DNA from: DASYXT01 sp035934555 | Lineage (GTDB): Bacteria > Verrucomicrobiota > Verrucomicrobiia > Limisphaerales > UBA8199 | Direction: 5' to 3' | Length of the DNA stretch: 64,000 nucleotides | Assembly (NCBI GenBank): GCA_035934555.1 | Contig: DASYXT010000022.1 | Span: 18,554 to 82,553 of the forward strand | Shown: piece after piece, positions 26,201-36,500 of the stretch | Position numbering within the stretch: the first letter of the stretch is position 1 | Layout: every line of letters starts with the position of its first letter | Notes under the pieces: generated by a model | Database searches by the model: none | What the model was told of the DNA's origin: nothing | Seen by the model: the letters and a program-made list of their open reading frames with translations, nothing else | Made by a program: the position numbers and the translations under genes

Positions 26201-26224
26201 TCAGAGGTCAGAGGTCAGAGGTCA
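26201..26224. repeat. tandem heptamer repeat
   Basis: Three back-to-back copies of TCAGAGG followed by a partial TCAG, between the small lipoprotein and the convergent halogenase-like gene. It is short and has no protein-coding sense. Slippage-prone spacer DNA is the simplest reading. Confidence 0.7.
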
Positions 26225-26271
26225 GCAGACGGCTGGCGCTCTAATCTCTCTGATCTCTTCTTCACTCGCGC

Positions 26272-27756
26272 TCACCCCGCTCGGTCCATGGCCGCTACGG
26301 CAGCTAACGATTGGTTCACGTCCAGTCCTTTGCGGGCCTCCATAGCCCAGGTGCGGCAGCGCGTTTGCCACACCTCCAACTCGTGGGCGGTAGGCCGGTA
26401 GGGCGAGGCATGCGGCACGCCTTGGCCCACTAACAGCGACAGATACCCATGTGCGGCAAACGAATTGGATGGGTGGAGCAATTGGCCTAGCAATGGCGAG
26501 GGCCCGTTTTCCCGATAAAACGCCACGATCGCCTCGGCCCCGTGAAGCTGCGTGTCAGCCCGGCACGCCCGCCAAAACGGCGTATCCAACCGGGTGTTGA
26601 ACCGATAATGAACAGCCAGGAAATCGCGAATATCGTCCCAGACCCGTCCATGAAAAGAGTTGTACAGCCCGCACAGGGTCGGAGTCGGAGCGCCGGCGCT
26701 TTCGCTTAAGGCGTCGGCCAGGGTGATGCTCTCGACGCAAATGACCTGCAAAGACGTTGCTTCCAGCGGCTCGACAAATCCCGCCGCGTTGCCCACGGCC
26801 ACAACATTACCGACCCAATTGCGCGCGAACCGGCCGGAGCGGAACTTGACCACACGCGGTTCGTTCGTCACCTGCGGGTTCTTTTTTAAAAACTCGCTCA
26901 GGGCCGCTTCATCGGAAAGAAAGGCCGAGGCATACACATAGCCGCGGTTGAGCCACTGTTCGTGCTCGATTTGCCAGCACCAGCCGGCGTCCATTGTCTC
27001 CGCGAGGGTGTAGGGTCGGACCGGCTCAGTCGTGCGCGCCCAGCCGCCAATCACCGCGCGATCACAAAACAGCGCATCCGTGTACGAAATAAACGGCTCC
27101 CCTAAAGCGCGTCCGAGCAGTTCCGACCGGAACCCCGAGGCGTCCACATATAAATCGGCGGTGATGCGCTCGCCGGCTTCCGTGGCGAGCGCGCTGATGC
27201 CGTGGGCGTCGCCTTCGGGGTGCACGGTGGCATCGCGGATACTCACCCCCAGAGCGGCGCTCACGGCCTCGAGCCACCGTACCAGTTTTTTATTTTCAAT
27301 ATGATAAGCGAAGAACTTATGAAGCTGCGGCTGGCCATCCGGACGCCGCAGGAACGCCTTATCATTCGCCATCAAGGCTGATACCGACCCGGGGCAGGAC
27401 CCATCTTGATGCGCATAGAAACCAGTTGGGCGCGGCAGTTCCGGCAGCCGCTGCTCGTAGTCCGTAGCGAAAGTGTAGTAAAACTCCGATCGGGCCCCCC
27501 AGAGGAACTTCAGGCCCAACTTCCACGTGGGCTGCGCCTCGAGATAAAACTGGCGGGGCTTCAGCTTGAGGGTTTCGAAGAAATGCCGTGGGAAGGCAGC
27601 GGTGGTGCCTTCCCCGACGCCGATGACGCCGATATCCGGGCTTCGCACGACCGTGACCTCGAGGTGCGGGAGGCGGCGTTTGAGGGTGAGCGCGACGATG
27701 AATCCGGCGCTACCCCCGCCGAGCACAACGATGCGTTGAACAGGGACGGCGGGCAT
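26272..27756 (-). CDS. flavin-dependent tryptophan halogenase family protein (PF04820), divergent
   Basis: 494 residues from the ATG at 27756. The N-terminal FAD site is IVVLGGGSAGFIVAL (about residues 6-20), followed by IGVGEGT (about 48), the lysine-bearing TWKLGLKFLWG (about 77) and the late FAD contact GNVVAVGNAAGFVEPLEATS (about 310-330). The halogenase signature WxWxIP appears as GWCWQIEHE (about 260), with Pro replaced by Glu. Members near carbohydrate loci with this form are often labelled tryptophan halogenase without proof of halogenation. It is divergent from the LacI gene and 125 bases from operator site 2, so it may belong to the glycan regulon. Its substrate is unknown. Confidence 0.8.
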   Translation of the reverse strand: MPAVPVQRIVVLGGGSAGFIVALTLKRRLPHLEVTVVRSPDIGVIGVGEGTTAAFPRHFFETLKLKPRQFYLEAQPTWKLGLKFLWGARSEFYYTFATDYEQRLPELPRPTGFYAHQDGSCPGSVSALMANDKAFLRRPDGQPQLHKFFAYHIENKKLVRWLEAVSAALGVSIRDATVHPEGDAHGISALATEAGERITADLYVDASGFRSELLGRALGEPFISYTDALFCDRAVIGGWARTTEPVRPYTLAETMDAGWCWQIEHEQWLNRGYVYASAFLSDEAALSEFLKKNPQVTNEPRVVKFRSGRFARNWVGNVVAVGNAAGFVEPLEATSLQVICVESITLADALSESAGAPTPTLCGLYNSFHGRVWDDIRDFLAVHYRFNTRLDTPFWRACRADTQLHGAEAIVAFYRENGPSPLLGQLLHPSNSFAAHGYLSLLVGQGVPHASPYRPTAHELEVWQTRCRTWAMEARKGLDVNQSLAAVAAMDRAG

Positions 27757-27839
27757 GGGCCGATTGTACCGGGCGCGCTGGTGGGAAAGCAAAAAATAAA
27801 TTTCCCCTTTCCTGCTCTCGATTTCTGAGGGCTCTTTTT

Positions 27840-27857
27840 TTTGAGATCTTTGAGATC
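27840..27857. repeat. 9-bp direct repeat in the halogenase-lacI promoter region
   Basis: Two adjacent perfect copies of TTTGAGATC in the AT-rich spacer between the divergent halogenase-like and LacI genes, 24 bases before operator site 2. It may be a protein-binding site or chance. Nothing else in the window repeats it. Confidence 0.4.
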
Positions 27858-27880
27858 TATGTGGTTAAATTTTTTGTCAG

Positions 27881-27894
27881 TTTAACCGTTTAAA
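27881..27894. promoter_or_regulatory. LacI-type operator, site 2 (lacI autoregulation / halogenase)
   Basis: TTTAACCGTTTAAA, identical to site 1. It lies 3 bases before the TTG that opens the LacI reading frame and 52 bases before the more likely GTG start at 27946, between divergent halogenase and regulator genes. Self-control by a LacI-family protein is common. Confidence 0.65.
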
Positions 27895-27945
27895 TTATTG
27901 GAAAAGATTGACTTCCGGCGTGGTGGGTCGAATGCTAGCCGCATC

Positions 27946-29034
27946 GTGATCACCAAGAAGCGAGCTGCTGCTGCTGGCCGCAAACCGGGTCCGGGGCACT
28001 CGGCGTCGGCTCGTAACGGTGGCAACGGCGCTCCCAATATTCGGGATGTGGCGCGCCAGGCGCGGGTGTCGGTCGCGACTGTCTCGTTCGTGTTGAATGC
28101 GGCGCAACGCCACCGCATCCGGGCCAAAACCCAGGAGCGTGTCCTGGCAGCGGTGAAACAGTTGGGCTACTCGCCCAACGCCGCGGCTCGGAATCTGGCG
28201 ATGGGGCACAGTCACATCCTCGGCGTCATTGTTTCGGACATCCGCAATCCGTTTTTTCCCGAGATCACCGCTGTCTTCCAGGAAACCGCCAATTTGAACG
28301 ACATGGAGGCCATCGTGATGAACAGCAATTACGATGCGCAACGGATGAAGCAAAGCGTCAACCGGTTGCTGGCGCTGCAAGTGCCCGGCGTCGCGATTCT
28401 CACCTCGCAGATTGAGTCCTCAGTGATGGATAACCTGGCCGAGCGGGGGATTTGCGCGGTGTACCTGGATTTGGGCCGAGTGGACGCTTGTATCAGCAAT
28501 ATCGCGGTTGATTACGAATCGGGGATTATCGCCGCGCTGGAACATGTGCGCGCGCTGGGGCACGAGCGCATCGGCTTCATTGGCGGTGCGCCCCATCTGC
28601 GCTCGGCGCAACGCCGCAAGCGCGCTTTCCTGGCCGGCGCCGAGAAGTTCAAGAGCCTGCAAACGCAGGCGGTGGACTCCAATTTTTCCGTGCAGGGCGG
28701 ATATGTGGCCTGCTCCAAACTTTTGAGCGGGCTGCGACCGAGCGCGATTATCGCCGCCAACGACCTGATGGCTATTGGCGCGATGCACGCCGCTTACGAC
28801 CGCAAGGTGCGCATCCCGGGCGAACTATCGATAGTGGGATTTGACGATATCCGCTTTGCCGAGCACATGCTGCCGCCGCTGACGACAGTTGCGGTGCCGC
28901 GCAGCGACATTGGGCGCATTGCCTTCGAGACACTCCGCACGATGATTTCCGACCCGGCCAAGGCCGGCGCTGAGCACCACGTGCACACGCATTTGGTGGT
29001 GAGGGACTCGACCGCAGCGATGGGGGGCGAGTGA
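27946..29034 (+). CDS. LacI/PurR-family transcriptional regulator
   Basis: 362 residues from the GTG at 27946. The frame is open to a TTG at 27898, but that would run coding sequence from only 3 bases past the operator. The N-terminus has a basic arm, then the DNA-binding helix-turn-helix and hinge: NIRDVARQARVSVATVSFVLN (about 33-53), AVKQLGYSPNAAARNLA. The periplasmic-binding-like core shows GVIVSDIRNPFFPEI, HERIGFIGG (about 205), AIIAANDLMAIGAM (about 265), and IVGFDDIRFAEHMLPPLTTV (about 295), as in sugar-responsive repressors. Three matching palindromes nearby make a local regulon with the GH2 operon and the LamG protein likely. Confidence 0.9.
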   Translation: MITKKRAAAAGRKPGPGHSASARNGGNGAPNIRDVARQARVSVATVSFVLNAAQRHRIRAKTQERVLAAVKQLGYSPNAAARNLAMGHSHILGVIVSDIRNPFFPEITAVFQETANLNDMEAIVMNSNYDAQRMKQSVNRLLALQVPGVAILTSQIESSVMDNLAERGICAVYLDLGRVDACISNIAVDYESGIIAALEHVRALGHERIGFIGGAPHLRSAQRRKRAFLAGAEKFKSLQTQAVDSNFSVQGGYVACSKLLSGLRPSAIIAANDLMAIGAMHAAYDRKVRIPGELSIVGFDDIRFAEHMLPPLTTVAVPRSDIGRIAFETLRTMISDPAKAGAEHHVHTHLVVRDSTAAMGGE

Positions 29035-29212
29035 GGGGCTTTTAGATTAGGGCAGGCATTAACCGCGAAGAACACAGCGAGCCCGGCGGGGCAAGGACGC
29101 CAATGAAAAATAACCGCCGCGGCGCCGCGGACGCAAAGGTTTCTCCTTAAGCTTGGATCGTTTTGATGGTTTTTGATTAAGTTTTTCTGGTTTTTGGTAT
29201 TCGATTTTGTTG

Positions 29213-29241
29213 TTGACAGGCGACAATTAAACCGGTTAAAT
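29213..29241 (+). promoter_or_regulatory. promoter of the LamG gene
   Basis: TTGACA (29213-29218), a 17-base spacer and TTAAAT (29236-29241) make a good sigma-70-type promoter (6/6 and 4/6). The -10 overlaps operator site 3. The transcript would have a leader of about 105 bases before the ATG at 29353. Confidence 0.6.
29227..29240. promoter_or_regulatory. LacI-type operator, site 3 (LamG gene)
   Basis: TTAAACCGGTTAAA matches the reverse complement of sites 1 and 2 at 12 of 14 positions and has a central AACCGGTT palindrome. It covers the last part of the spacer and most of the -10 of the LamG promoter, the position expected for a repressor site. Confidence 0.6.
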
Positions 29242-29352
29242 CGCGCTCATGAACCCACCCGCCATTGGGCTGCGCAGTCGTGCGCATCACCTTTTTTCGG
29301 GTCATTTCTCATCCTCGAAGACAAGTTCCCAAATAAATACTCCCTCACAAGT

Positions 29353-32300
29353 ATGAAATTCCAACGCACACTTGACGAGTTGTTCGCCGGGCTGCGCTAT
29401 GCGCGGCGCTCCTCGTTTTTATCCGCGGCGGCTGCTTTAGCCATGACCGGCGGGGCCACCGCCCAGACGGTCCCACAAATCGGCATGAAACTTGGTCTTA
29501 ATGGGAATGGCGGCTATCAAAGCATTACCAATGCCGGTGCTTTGCAGCCGACGGATCTGGCCGGTGCCCCGGGGTATGCCCAAACAAACTGGAACAACGG
29601 CGGGTCTTATGGCGCTGGAGCCAGCGTCATTGATAGCAGCGGAGCCGCCACGAGCGTCACGTTTAGTTGGGATTCCGCTGGTTTGTGGAGCGAGCAAGGC
29701 GGCGGCACGCCGACGGCCGAAGCCGCGCCGGATGATAAGCTGATGAACGGCTACTGCGATTCCAACGCCAGCGCCACCAATTTCCTCGATTATACCCAAC
29801 CGGTGGATGGATATGCCGGGACGAACGTCAACTGCAAGCCCTGGGTCTATATCCAGGGACTGAACGCCTGGATGACCGCCAACCATGTTAACCAGTACGA
29901 TGTGGTGATTTATACGGACGGCGACAATAACGGCGGGCGTGGCGGCGAGTATTGGGTTCAGAGCGCGACCGGCCCTTGGACGGCACCAGGTATGACGCTT
30001 GGCGCCGATATTACCACGCACAGCTTCCTTTGTGTGGATTCAACTTTTGTCGGCGGGGACGAAACCTACCACATTGTGCCAGCCACCGTTCTTACAGGAC
30101 GAGACTCGCAGGCCGGCAACTGGCAGGGAAACGTTCTGGCGTTCACCAGTCTTACCAACGACTCTATCCTGATCCGCAAGAACGTCTATAATTTCCGTGC
30201 TCCGATTAACGCGGTGCAAATCGTCCCGCGCGCCACCCCATTGCCGGCAACCATCGATCCGTTGCTTGCGGCAACCGTATATTCGGGCGCGACGGCCGCG
30301 TTCCACGCCAAAGTGGCCGGAATTGTGCCGATGTCTTTCCAGTGGCTGAAAAACGGCGCCCCGATAACTGACGGTGCGAATATTTCCGGCTCAGCCACGG
30401 CCACACTGAAGGTATCTCCGGCAACTGTGGCCGATCAGGCGAGCTACTCGCTGGTGGTTTCAAACGTGATGGGTGCTATCACTAGTTCCGTGGCGCCGCT
30501 CGCGGTCTCCTCTCCGACGCCGGGCAGTTACGCTGAGAAGATCTTCACCAACAATGCTATCGCCTATTGGAAACTCGCCGACCTCGGCGATCCCTCGACC
30601 AACTACACCGTAGCAACCGACCTGGTTGGCGGGTTCAATGGCACCTATCTATCGGCGGCGCTGAACGGCTATGATGGAGTCGTCGGACCGCAACCGCCGG
30701 CGTTCCCCGGGTTCCAGAGCGGCAACGGCGCGCTGCAGACCTCGAGCACCATACCTCATTCCTGGGTGATCGCACCGCCGCTCAACCTGAGCAACAATAC
30801 CGTGACGTTCACCGCCTGGATTTATCCCACTGCATATAATGAGCCGGGGTCGGCCGGCATTATATGGTCCCGCAATGGCGGTGATGTGAATGGGTTGGAT
30901 TATCAAAACAACAACAACCTGGGCTATACCTGGAACAATCAAGCCGCCACCTATAACTTTGCTTCTGGCCTGATTATTCCCTCGAACATGTGGTCATTTG
31001 TTGCCGCAACCATCACGCCCAGCAACGCCACGTTGTACTTGTTCAACGCCAACGGGATTGCCACAGCCGTGAATAATGTGACCAACGGGATCGCCGCGTT
31101 CTCCGGGCCGACGACGATTGGCGACGACCCCGCCTCCGCGGGCGCACCCGATGGGCGCGCATTCAACGGCAGCATCGCCCAGGCCGCGGTGTTCAATTAC
31201 GACGTTCCGGCGCTTGAGATCTATAATATGTATAAGAAAGCGCTGGGGCTGAATGTCATTCCGGTTACCATCACCGAGCAACCGCTTTCGCTCGAGCTAT
31301 ACGCCGGCCGAACGGCGGTCTTTAACGTCGCCGCGTCGGGCGACACCCCGATTACCTATCAATGGCAAACCAACGGAGTTAACCTGGTCAACGGTGGCAG
31401 AATTTCGGGCGCCACCAGCCACACACTGACCATTGCGAATGTTGGACCAGCCGACGCCACTACCTACGAGGTGATCGTGAATAACGTTGCCGCCCAACCC
31501 ATTACCAGCGTGCCTGTGACGCTGACAGTGGTCGCGTCCAACGCCGCCCCGGTGGCGTATGAAGCCTCCGTCGAAGCCCCCAACCCGATCGGCTATTGGC
31601 GCTTTAACGAGGCTCCGGGCAGCCTTTATGCCTATGATTATTGGGGCGGGGACATTGCCACCAACGCGAATGTCACCACTGGGATCGCCGGCCCGCAACC
31701 TCCCGATTTCCCGGGGTTTGACACCACCAATTCGGCCTACGCTTACGACGGCCTCAGCGCGTACACCGACACTCAGGAAGGAATTCTCAATAACCTGCGC
31801 CAGTTCACGATTGTTGGCTGGTTCAATGCTCCGGGAGCTGAGCCCGCAAACTCCGGTCTGTTTGGGCAGCCGGGCAGCATCAGCGTAGGCTTTCTGCCGA
31901 ACCTGACTGTTACCACTGCCAGCGGCGGGAGCGTCGCTATTCCCCAAAGTGCGATTACCCCGGGACAGTGGTACATGGTCGCGGCAGTCGGCGACGGTCA
32001 GACTCTGAGTCTATACCTGGCGACCACCGGCGCCGTTTTGGAAGCCTCGACGACATTCGCCACCACCAATTATGGCAGTTCGCCCTATTCCTTGCGCATT
32101 GGTGGCGGCGGCGTGTTCAATCCCAGCGGGGACTACTTTGCGGGCCAGATCGATGAAGTGGCGGTGTACAACCAAGCCTTAACGACTGCGCAAGTATCGA
32201 GTCTCATTGGCGCGGCGACTACCGGCGGTTCGTTGGCCCCGGTGTTTGCCTCCCAACCGCAATCCTTGAACCTTTTTGCCGGTCGGACCGCTCGCTTCAC

Positions 32301-33435
32301 CGCCAATGCTCTGGCCACCCCTCCGGTCACCTATCAGTGGCAATTTAACGGCGCCAATCTGAGTGACGGCGGCAACATCGCCGGCTCCTCGACCGAGAAT
32401 CTGGTTATCACCAGTATCACCCCGGCTGATGTAGGCGGCTATAGCCTGGTGGTAGCCAACCCGAGCGGCATGATTACCAGCATTGTCGCCACGCTCAACG
32501 TGGTCATACCTACGCCGGGATCTTATGCCACCGCGGTTATCCCGCTGAACCCCGTGGCTTATTACGAACTGGATGAAACCAACGACCCCTCCACCGGCAC
32601 GGCTGTCGCGAATGATTATTGGGGCGGCAACCAAGGTACCTACGGCATCGCTTCCCATAACGGGTTCACTGGCGTTGTGGGGCCTCGGCCGCCGGCCTTT
32701 GCCGGCTTTGATCCCAACAATTACGCCGTAAGCATGGCGAGCGGCACGCCCACTTCCTGCGTGACGAATAATTTCGGTCTGCTTGACACCAATACCGCCA
32801 CATTCACTATGTGGATTTATCCAACGGTAGCCCAGGTGGACGCCTATACTGGACTGGAAATGAATCGGGGCGGCAGCAATCCCGCCGGGTTTGGCTACAC
32901 CGGTGGACACTTGGGTTATACTTGGAACAACAACGCTGGGACTACCTGGGGCGCAACTTGGAGCGCCAACCTGGTGCCTCCATCTAATCAGTGGTCATTT
33001 GTGGCGCTCGTCGTCACTCCTACCAATGCCAACGTCTATATGACCGACCCGGCCAACCCCGCCAATCTCCTCTCAGCGACGACTGCGGTGCCAAACGTGG
33101 TCGAAGCACACGGCGGCACCTGGTTCACTGGTCACGATACGGATGGGGATACCACCCGAACCTTCACTGGCAGCATCGATGACGTGGCGGTGTTCAGCTA
33201 CTGCCTTACCCCGGCTCAGCTCCAGCAGCTCCTTCGCCAGGGCTACGCTGGCGCGCCGGTGACCCTCACCGTCCAGCACTCCGGCGCCAATGTGATCCTG
33301 GGCTGGTCGCATGGCACGCTGGAATCCGCCAGCCAGGTCACCGGACCCTATGCACCCGTTGTTGGCGCTAACGCGCCCTCCTATACGGCCCCCGCTGGTC
33401 CGGGCAACCAATTCTTCCGCGTCCAGACTCACTGA
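29353..33435 (+). CDS. giant exported protein with three Ig-like/LamG pairs
   Basis: 1360 residues from the ATG at 29353, which starts a signal peptide (core SSFLSAAAALAM, ending ATAQ). Order: an unrecognised N-terminal domain (about 40-295), then three alternating pairs of Ig-like (about 300-385, 641-730, 966-1050) and LamG/concanavalin-like domains (about 389-640, 735-960, 1054-1300), then a C-terminal module (about 1303-1360, ending NQFFRVQTH). The Ig domains share the YQWQ-NG core and the LamG domains share GYTWNN and PSNQWSFVA. It is probably a surface or secreted glycan-binding protein. No catalytic motif is evident. The LacI-type operator over its promoter ties it to the GH operon. Confidence 0.85.
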   Translation: MKFQRTLDELFAGLRYARRSSFLSAAAALAMTGGATAQTVPQIGMKLGLNGNGGYQSITNAGALQPTDLAGAPGYAQTNWNNGGSYGAGASVIDSSGAATSVTFSWDSAGLWSEQGGGTPTAEAAPDDKLMNGYCDSNASATNFLDYTQPVDGYAGTNVNCKPWVYIQGLNAWMTANHVNQYDVVIYTDGDNNGGRGGEYWVQSATGPWTAPGMTLGADITTHSFLCVDSTFVGGDETYHIVPATVLTGRDSQAGNWQGNVLAFTSLTNDSILIRKNVYNFRAPINAVQIVPRATPLPATIDPLLAATVYSGATAAFHAKVAGIVPMSFQWLKNGAPITDGANISGSATATLKVSPATVADQASYSLVVSNVMGAITSSVAPLAVSSPTPGSYAEKIFTNNAIAYWKLADLGDPSTNYTVATDLVGGFNGTYLSAALNGYDGVVGPQPPAFPGFQSGNGALQTSSTIPHSWVIAPPLNLSNNTVTFTAWIYPTAYNEPGSAGIIWSRNGGDVNGLDYQNNNNLGYTWNNQAATYNFASGLIIPSNMWSFVAATITPSNATLYLFNANGIATAVNNVTNGIAAFSGPTTIGDDPASAGAPDGRAFNGSIAQAAVFNYDVPALEIYNMYKKALGLNVIPVTITEQPLSLELYAGRTAVFNVAASGDTPITYQWQTNGVNLVNGGRISGATSHTLTIANVGPADATTYEVIVNNVAAQPITSVPVTLTVVASNAAPVAYEASVEAPNPIGYWRFNEAPGSLYAYDYWGGDIATNANVTTGIAGPQPPDFPGFDTTNSAYAYDGLSAYTDTQEGILNNLRQFTIVGWFNAPGAEPANSGLFGQPGSISVGFLPNLTVTTASGGSVAIPQSAITPGQWYMVAAVGDGQTLSLYLATTGAVLEASTTFATTNYGSSPYSLRIGGGGVFNPSGDYFAGQIDEVAVYNQALTTAQVSSLIGAATTGGSLAPVFASQPQSLNLFAGRTARFTANALATPPVTYQWQFNGANLSDGGNIAGSSTENLVITSITPADVGGYSLVVANPSGMITSIVATLNVVIPTPGSYATAVIPLNPVAYYELDETNDPSTGTAVANDYWGGNQGTYGIASHNGFTGVVGPRPPAFAGFDPNNYAVSMASGTPTSCVTNNFGLLDTNTATFTMWIYPTVAQVDAYTGLEMNRGGSNPAGFGYTGGHLGYTWNNNAGTTWGATWSANLVPPSNQWSFVALVVTPTNANVYMTDPANPANLLSATTAVPNVVEAHGGTWFTGHDTDGDTTRTFTGSIDDVAVFSYCLTPAQLQQLLRQGYAGAPVTLTVQHSGANVILGWSHGTLESASQVTGPYAPVVGANAPSYTAPAGPGNQFFRVQTH

Positions 33436-33557
33436 GCACCAGACGCAGAAAGATACCGCTGTTTGCGCGGTTCAGCCGCCGGCCGGGGCCTCGGTCCCGG
33501 CCGGCGATTTAGTTCCTGCTATTGCCAAAACTTACTTCTTAATGAATATTGACTAAT

Positions 33558-36500
33558 ATGACCCGCTGCTGTGCTGTCCCTCCCGAATTCCGTCGCCTGT
33601 TCCTCGGCTTGATCCTCCTTTCCGCTCTCGCCCTCCGTGCGCAAGTCAATGTGCTGACGTACCACAACGACGTGTCGCGCACCGGGCAGAACACCAATGA
33701 AACAGTATTGACGCCGGCGAACGTGAATACCAACTCGTTTGGTAAACTGTTTGCCTATCCGCTCGATGGCCAGGTCTTCGCCCAGCCGCTGTACGTGTCG
33801 GGCTTGAACATCCCCGGCCAGGGGACACATAACGTGGTGTTCGTAGCGACGATGCACGACAGCGTGTATGCGCTCGACGCGGATAGCAACCTGGGCGCCA
33901 ATGGCGGCGTGTTGTGGCAAGTCAGCCTGGGCACTTCGGCAGCGACGCCGAACAATGATTTCGGCAACCGCTACGGGGCGTATCATGATATCCGGCCGGA
34001 AGTGGGAATCATCGGCACACCGGTGATTGATTTGGCCACTAGCACGCTTTACCTGGATGCGTTCACCCATGAAGGCACTAATTACGTTCATCGAATTCAT
34101 GCGCTGAGCCTGGTGGACGGGAGCGAACGCGCGAACAGCCCGGTCGTCGTCAGCGCGGCCATCACCGGTGCGGGCGTGGACAGTTCCGGCGGTATGCTGG
34201 CCTTTGATCCGGTGGCCAATGGGTTGCAGCGGCCCGCGCTGACTTTGGCCGGCGGCGTTCTGTATGTGCTCTATTCGGGGTTTGCCGATACCAATCCCTA
34301 CCACGGTTGGGTGCTGGGTTTCGATGCCCAATCGCTTCAGCAGCTTACCAATTCTATTTTCAACACCACGCCCAACAGCACGACCGCGCAGTGGGGGGGC
34401 AACGCCGGCGAAGGCGGGCTCTGGATGGGCGGCAACGGCTTGAGTGTTGACTCTGCCACCAACGTTTATCTCATGGTGGCCAATGGCATCTTCAATGCCA
34501 ATACCAACGGCACGGAATACTCCGACAGCTTCCTGCGCCTCTCAACCACCAACGGATTGGCGGTCGCCGATTATTTCACTCCTTACGATCAGGCGACGCT
34601 GGCCGCCAATGACACCGACCTGGGCTCGGGCGGGCCGGTGTTGCTACCGGATGAGGCGGGCAGCGCGGCGCATCCACACCTGATCGTGGGTTCGGGTAAA
34701 TCCGGAAAAATTTACCTTGTGGACCGGGATGCGATGGGACATTTCAATGCCGGCGGCGACTCGCAAATTGTTCAAACAGTTTCCGGCGCGCTCGGAAGCG
34801 TGTTCAGCACGCCGGCCTACTTCAACCAGCGGCTCTATTATCAGCCGGTCGGGGATCACTTGAAGATGCTCACGATCAGTAACGCCACCGTTTCCGCGGC
34901 GGTTATTTCCCAAAGCGCCGGCACGATCGGGTTTCCCGGCGCCACGCCTTCCATTTCCGCCAACGGGACAAACAACGCCATCGTTTGGGTATTGGACAAC
35001 AGCGCGTCCAGTTCCGGCAGTCCAATCGGGCCTGCGGTGCTGCACGCCTACGATGCCTACAATTTGACCCGGGAACTTTATAATAGCGGCCAGGCCGGCG
35101 CGCGGGATGCCGCTGCGTGGGCGGTGAAGCACGCCGTGCCAACCATCGCCAACGGCAAAGTGTACGTCGGGGGGGCCCTGGCGCTTTCGGTGTATGGCGC
35201 TTTTAACTTTAGCAACACCTTCATTACCATCACGGCGCCGCCAACCAATACCCTCGCTGTCCAGGCTGCCACGGCGACGCTGGCCGTCGGCGCGGTGGCC
35301 GGTTACGTCGGCGGCTTCACCAATGGCCCGGCTCCCCCCGTGTTGAGTTATCAATGGCAGCGTGCGCCGGCCGGTTCCGCCGGCTTTACGAATATTCCCG
35401 GGGCGATCGCCAACACCTATGTCACCCCGCTATTGAGTCCGGGCGATAATGGCGCGCAATTCCGAGTCGTGCTGGCGACGACTGGCGCCGCCGCGACCAG
35501 TGCCGTGGCCTCAGTCACCATCCTGAGCAACACGGTGCCACCGCTGCCGGTGCGGGTGGTCGCAGTTAACCAAGCGGCCACGGCCGTGACGGTGGCCTTT
35601 TCGCAGCCGTTGGACCCGGCCTCTGCGCAGACCCTTGGCAACTATGTGTTCGCGCCGGGGAACCTCGTGCCCACCGGCGCGACCCTCGATGCCACCGGCA
35701 CTAATCTCACCCTCAGCACTTCCGTTGCGCTGCCACAGAACACGACCGTCACGCTGAACATTGCCAACGTGCGAAACCTCGCCGGCACGTCCGTCCCGGG
35801 CGGCACATCAATTAGCTTCTCGTTCGTCGTGGCGGGCATCGGGGCATACGCCAGCACCGTCCTGGGAGATCAACCCTTAGGGTACTGGCGGCTCAATGAA
35901 GCGAGTGGCCCAACCGCCGTCGATGCCACCGGCAACAACAATGGCGCCTACGCCAGCGCCGCGACGCCCGGCGTGCCGGGGCCGCGCCCGCCGACGTTCC
36001 TCGGATTCGAGTCCGGCAACACCGCTGTCGAGACCTACATCAGCACTTTGAACTCTTACGTGTCGGTGCCATTCGGCTCGCTCAGCACCAACACGGTCAC
36101 GTTTGTCTCGTGGCTGTATCCGATCGGCCTGCAGGAAAGCTGGGCGGGGTTGCTGATGACCCGCGGCGGTGGTACTTCGGGAGGTATGGGATACAACGCG
36201 CAGCAAATGCTGGTCTATACTTGGAATAACAACAGCAGTGCGACTTACAACTTCAATTCCGGTTTGGTGATCCCCAGCAACCAATGGTCTATGGTCGCGA
36301 TGGTGATTTATCCATCGGAAGCGATTCTGTACCTGGGCACCAACGGCGTGCTGCGTTCGGCGACCAATACCCTTGCACACACCTCCGACGTGTTCGGCAA
36401 CAACTGGCAAATCGGCCACGACAACAATGGTGGCGACGCCAGCCGCACCTTTAACGGGATGATTGATGAAGTGGCGGTCTTCGCGCAGAGCGTCGCGCCC

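Larger units (their letters stand above)
29035..29352. other. intergenic region between lacI and the LamG gene
   Basis: 318 bases without a gene. It holds a stretch rich in GCCGCGG, including the perfect 14-base palindrome CCGCGGCGCCGCGG (29117-29130), then a T-rich tract, then the promoter and operator listed separately. The reading frame from the TTG at 29173 crosses the promoter and is not coding there. No terminator with a T-run is evident after lacI. Confidence 0.6.

Noticed and set aside
29117..29130. Perfect palindrome CCGCGGCGCCGCGG as a regulatory site
   Set aside because: It is simple GC-alternating sequence within a repeat-like spacer, not repeated elsewhere in the window and far from the promoter.
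29173..29352. 60-residue N-terminal extension of the triple-LamG protein
   Set aside because: It starts at a TTG, runs through a good promoter and operator, and hides the signal peptide.
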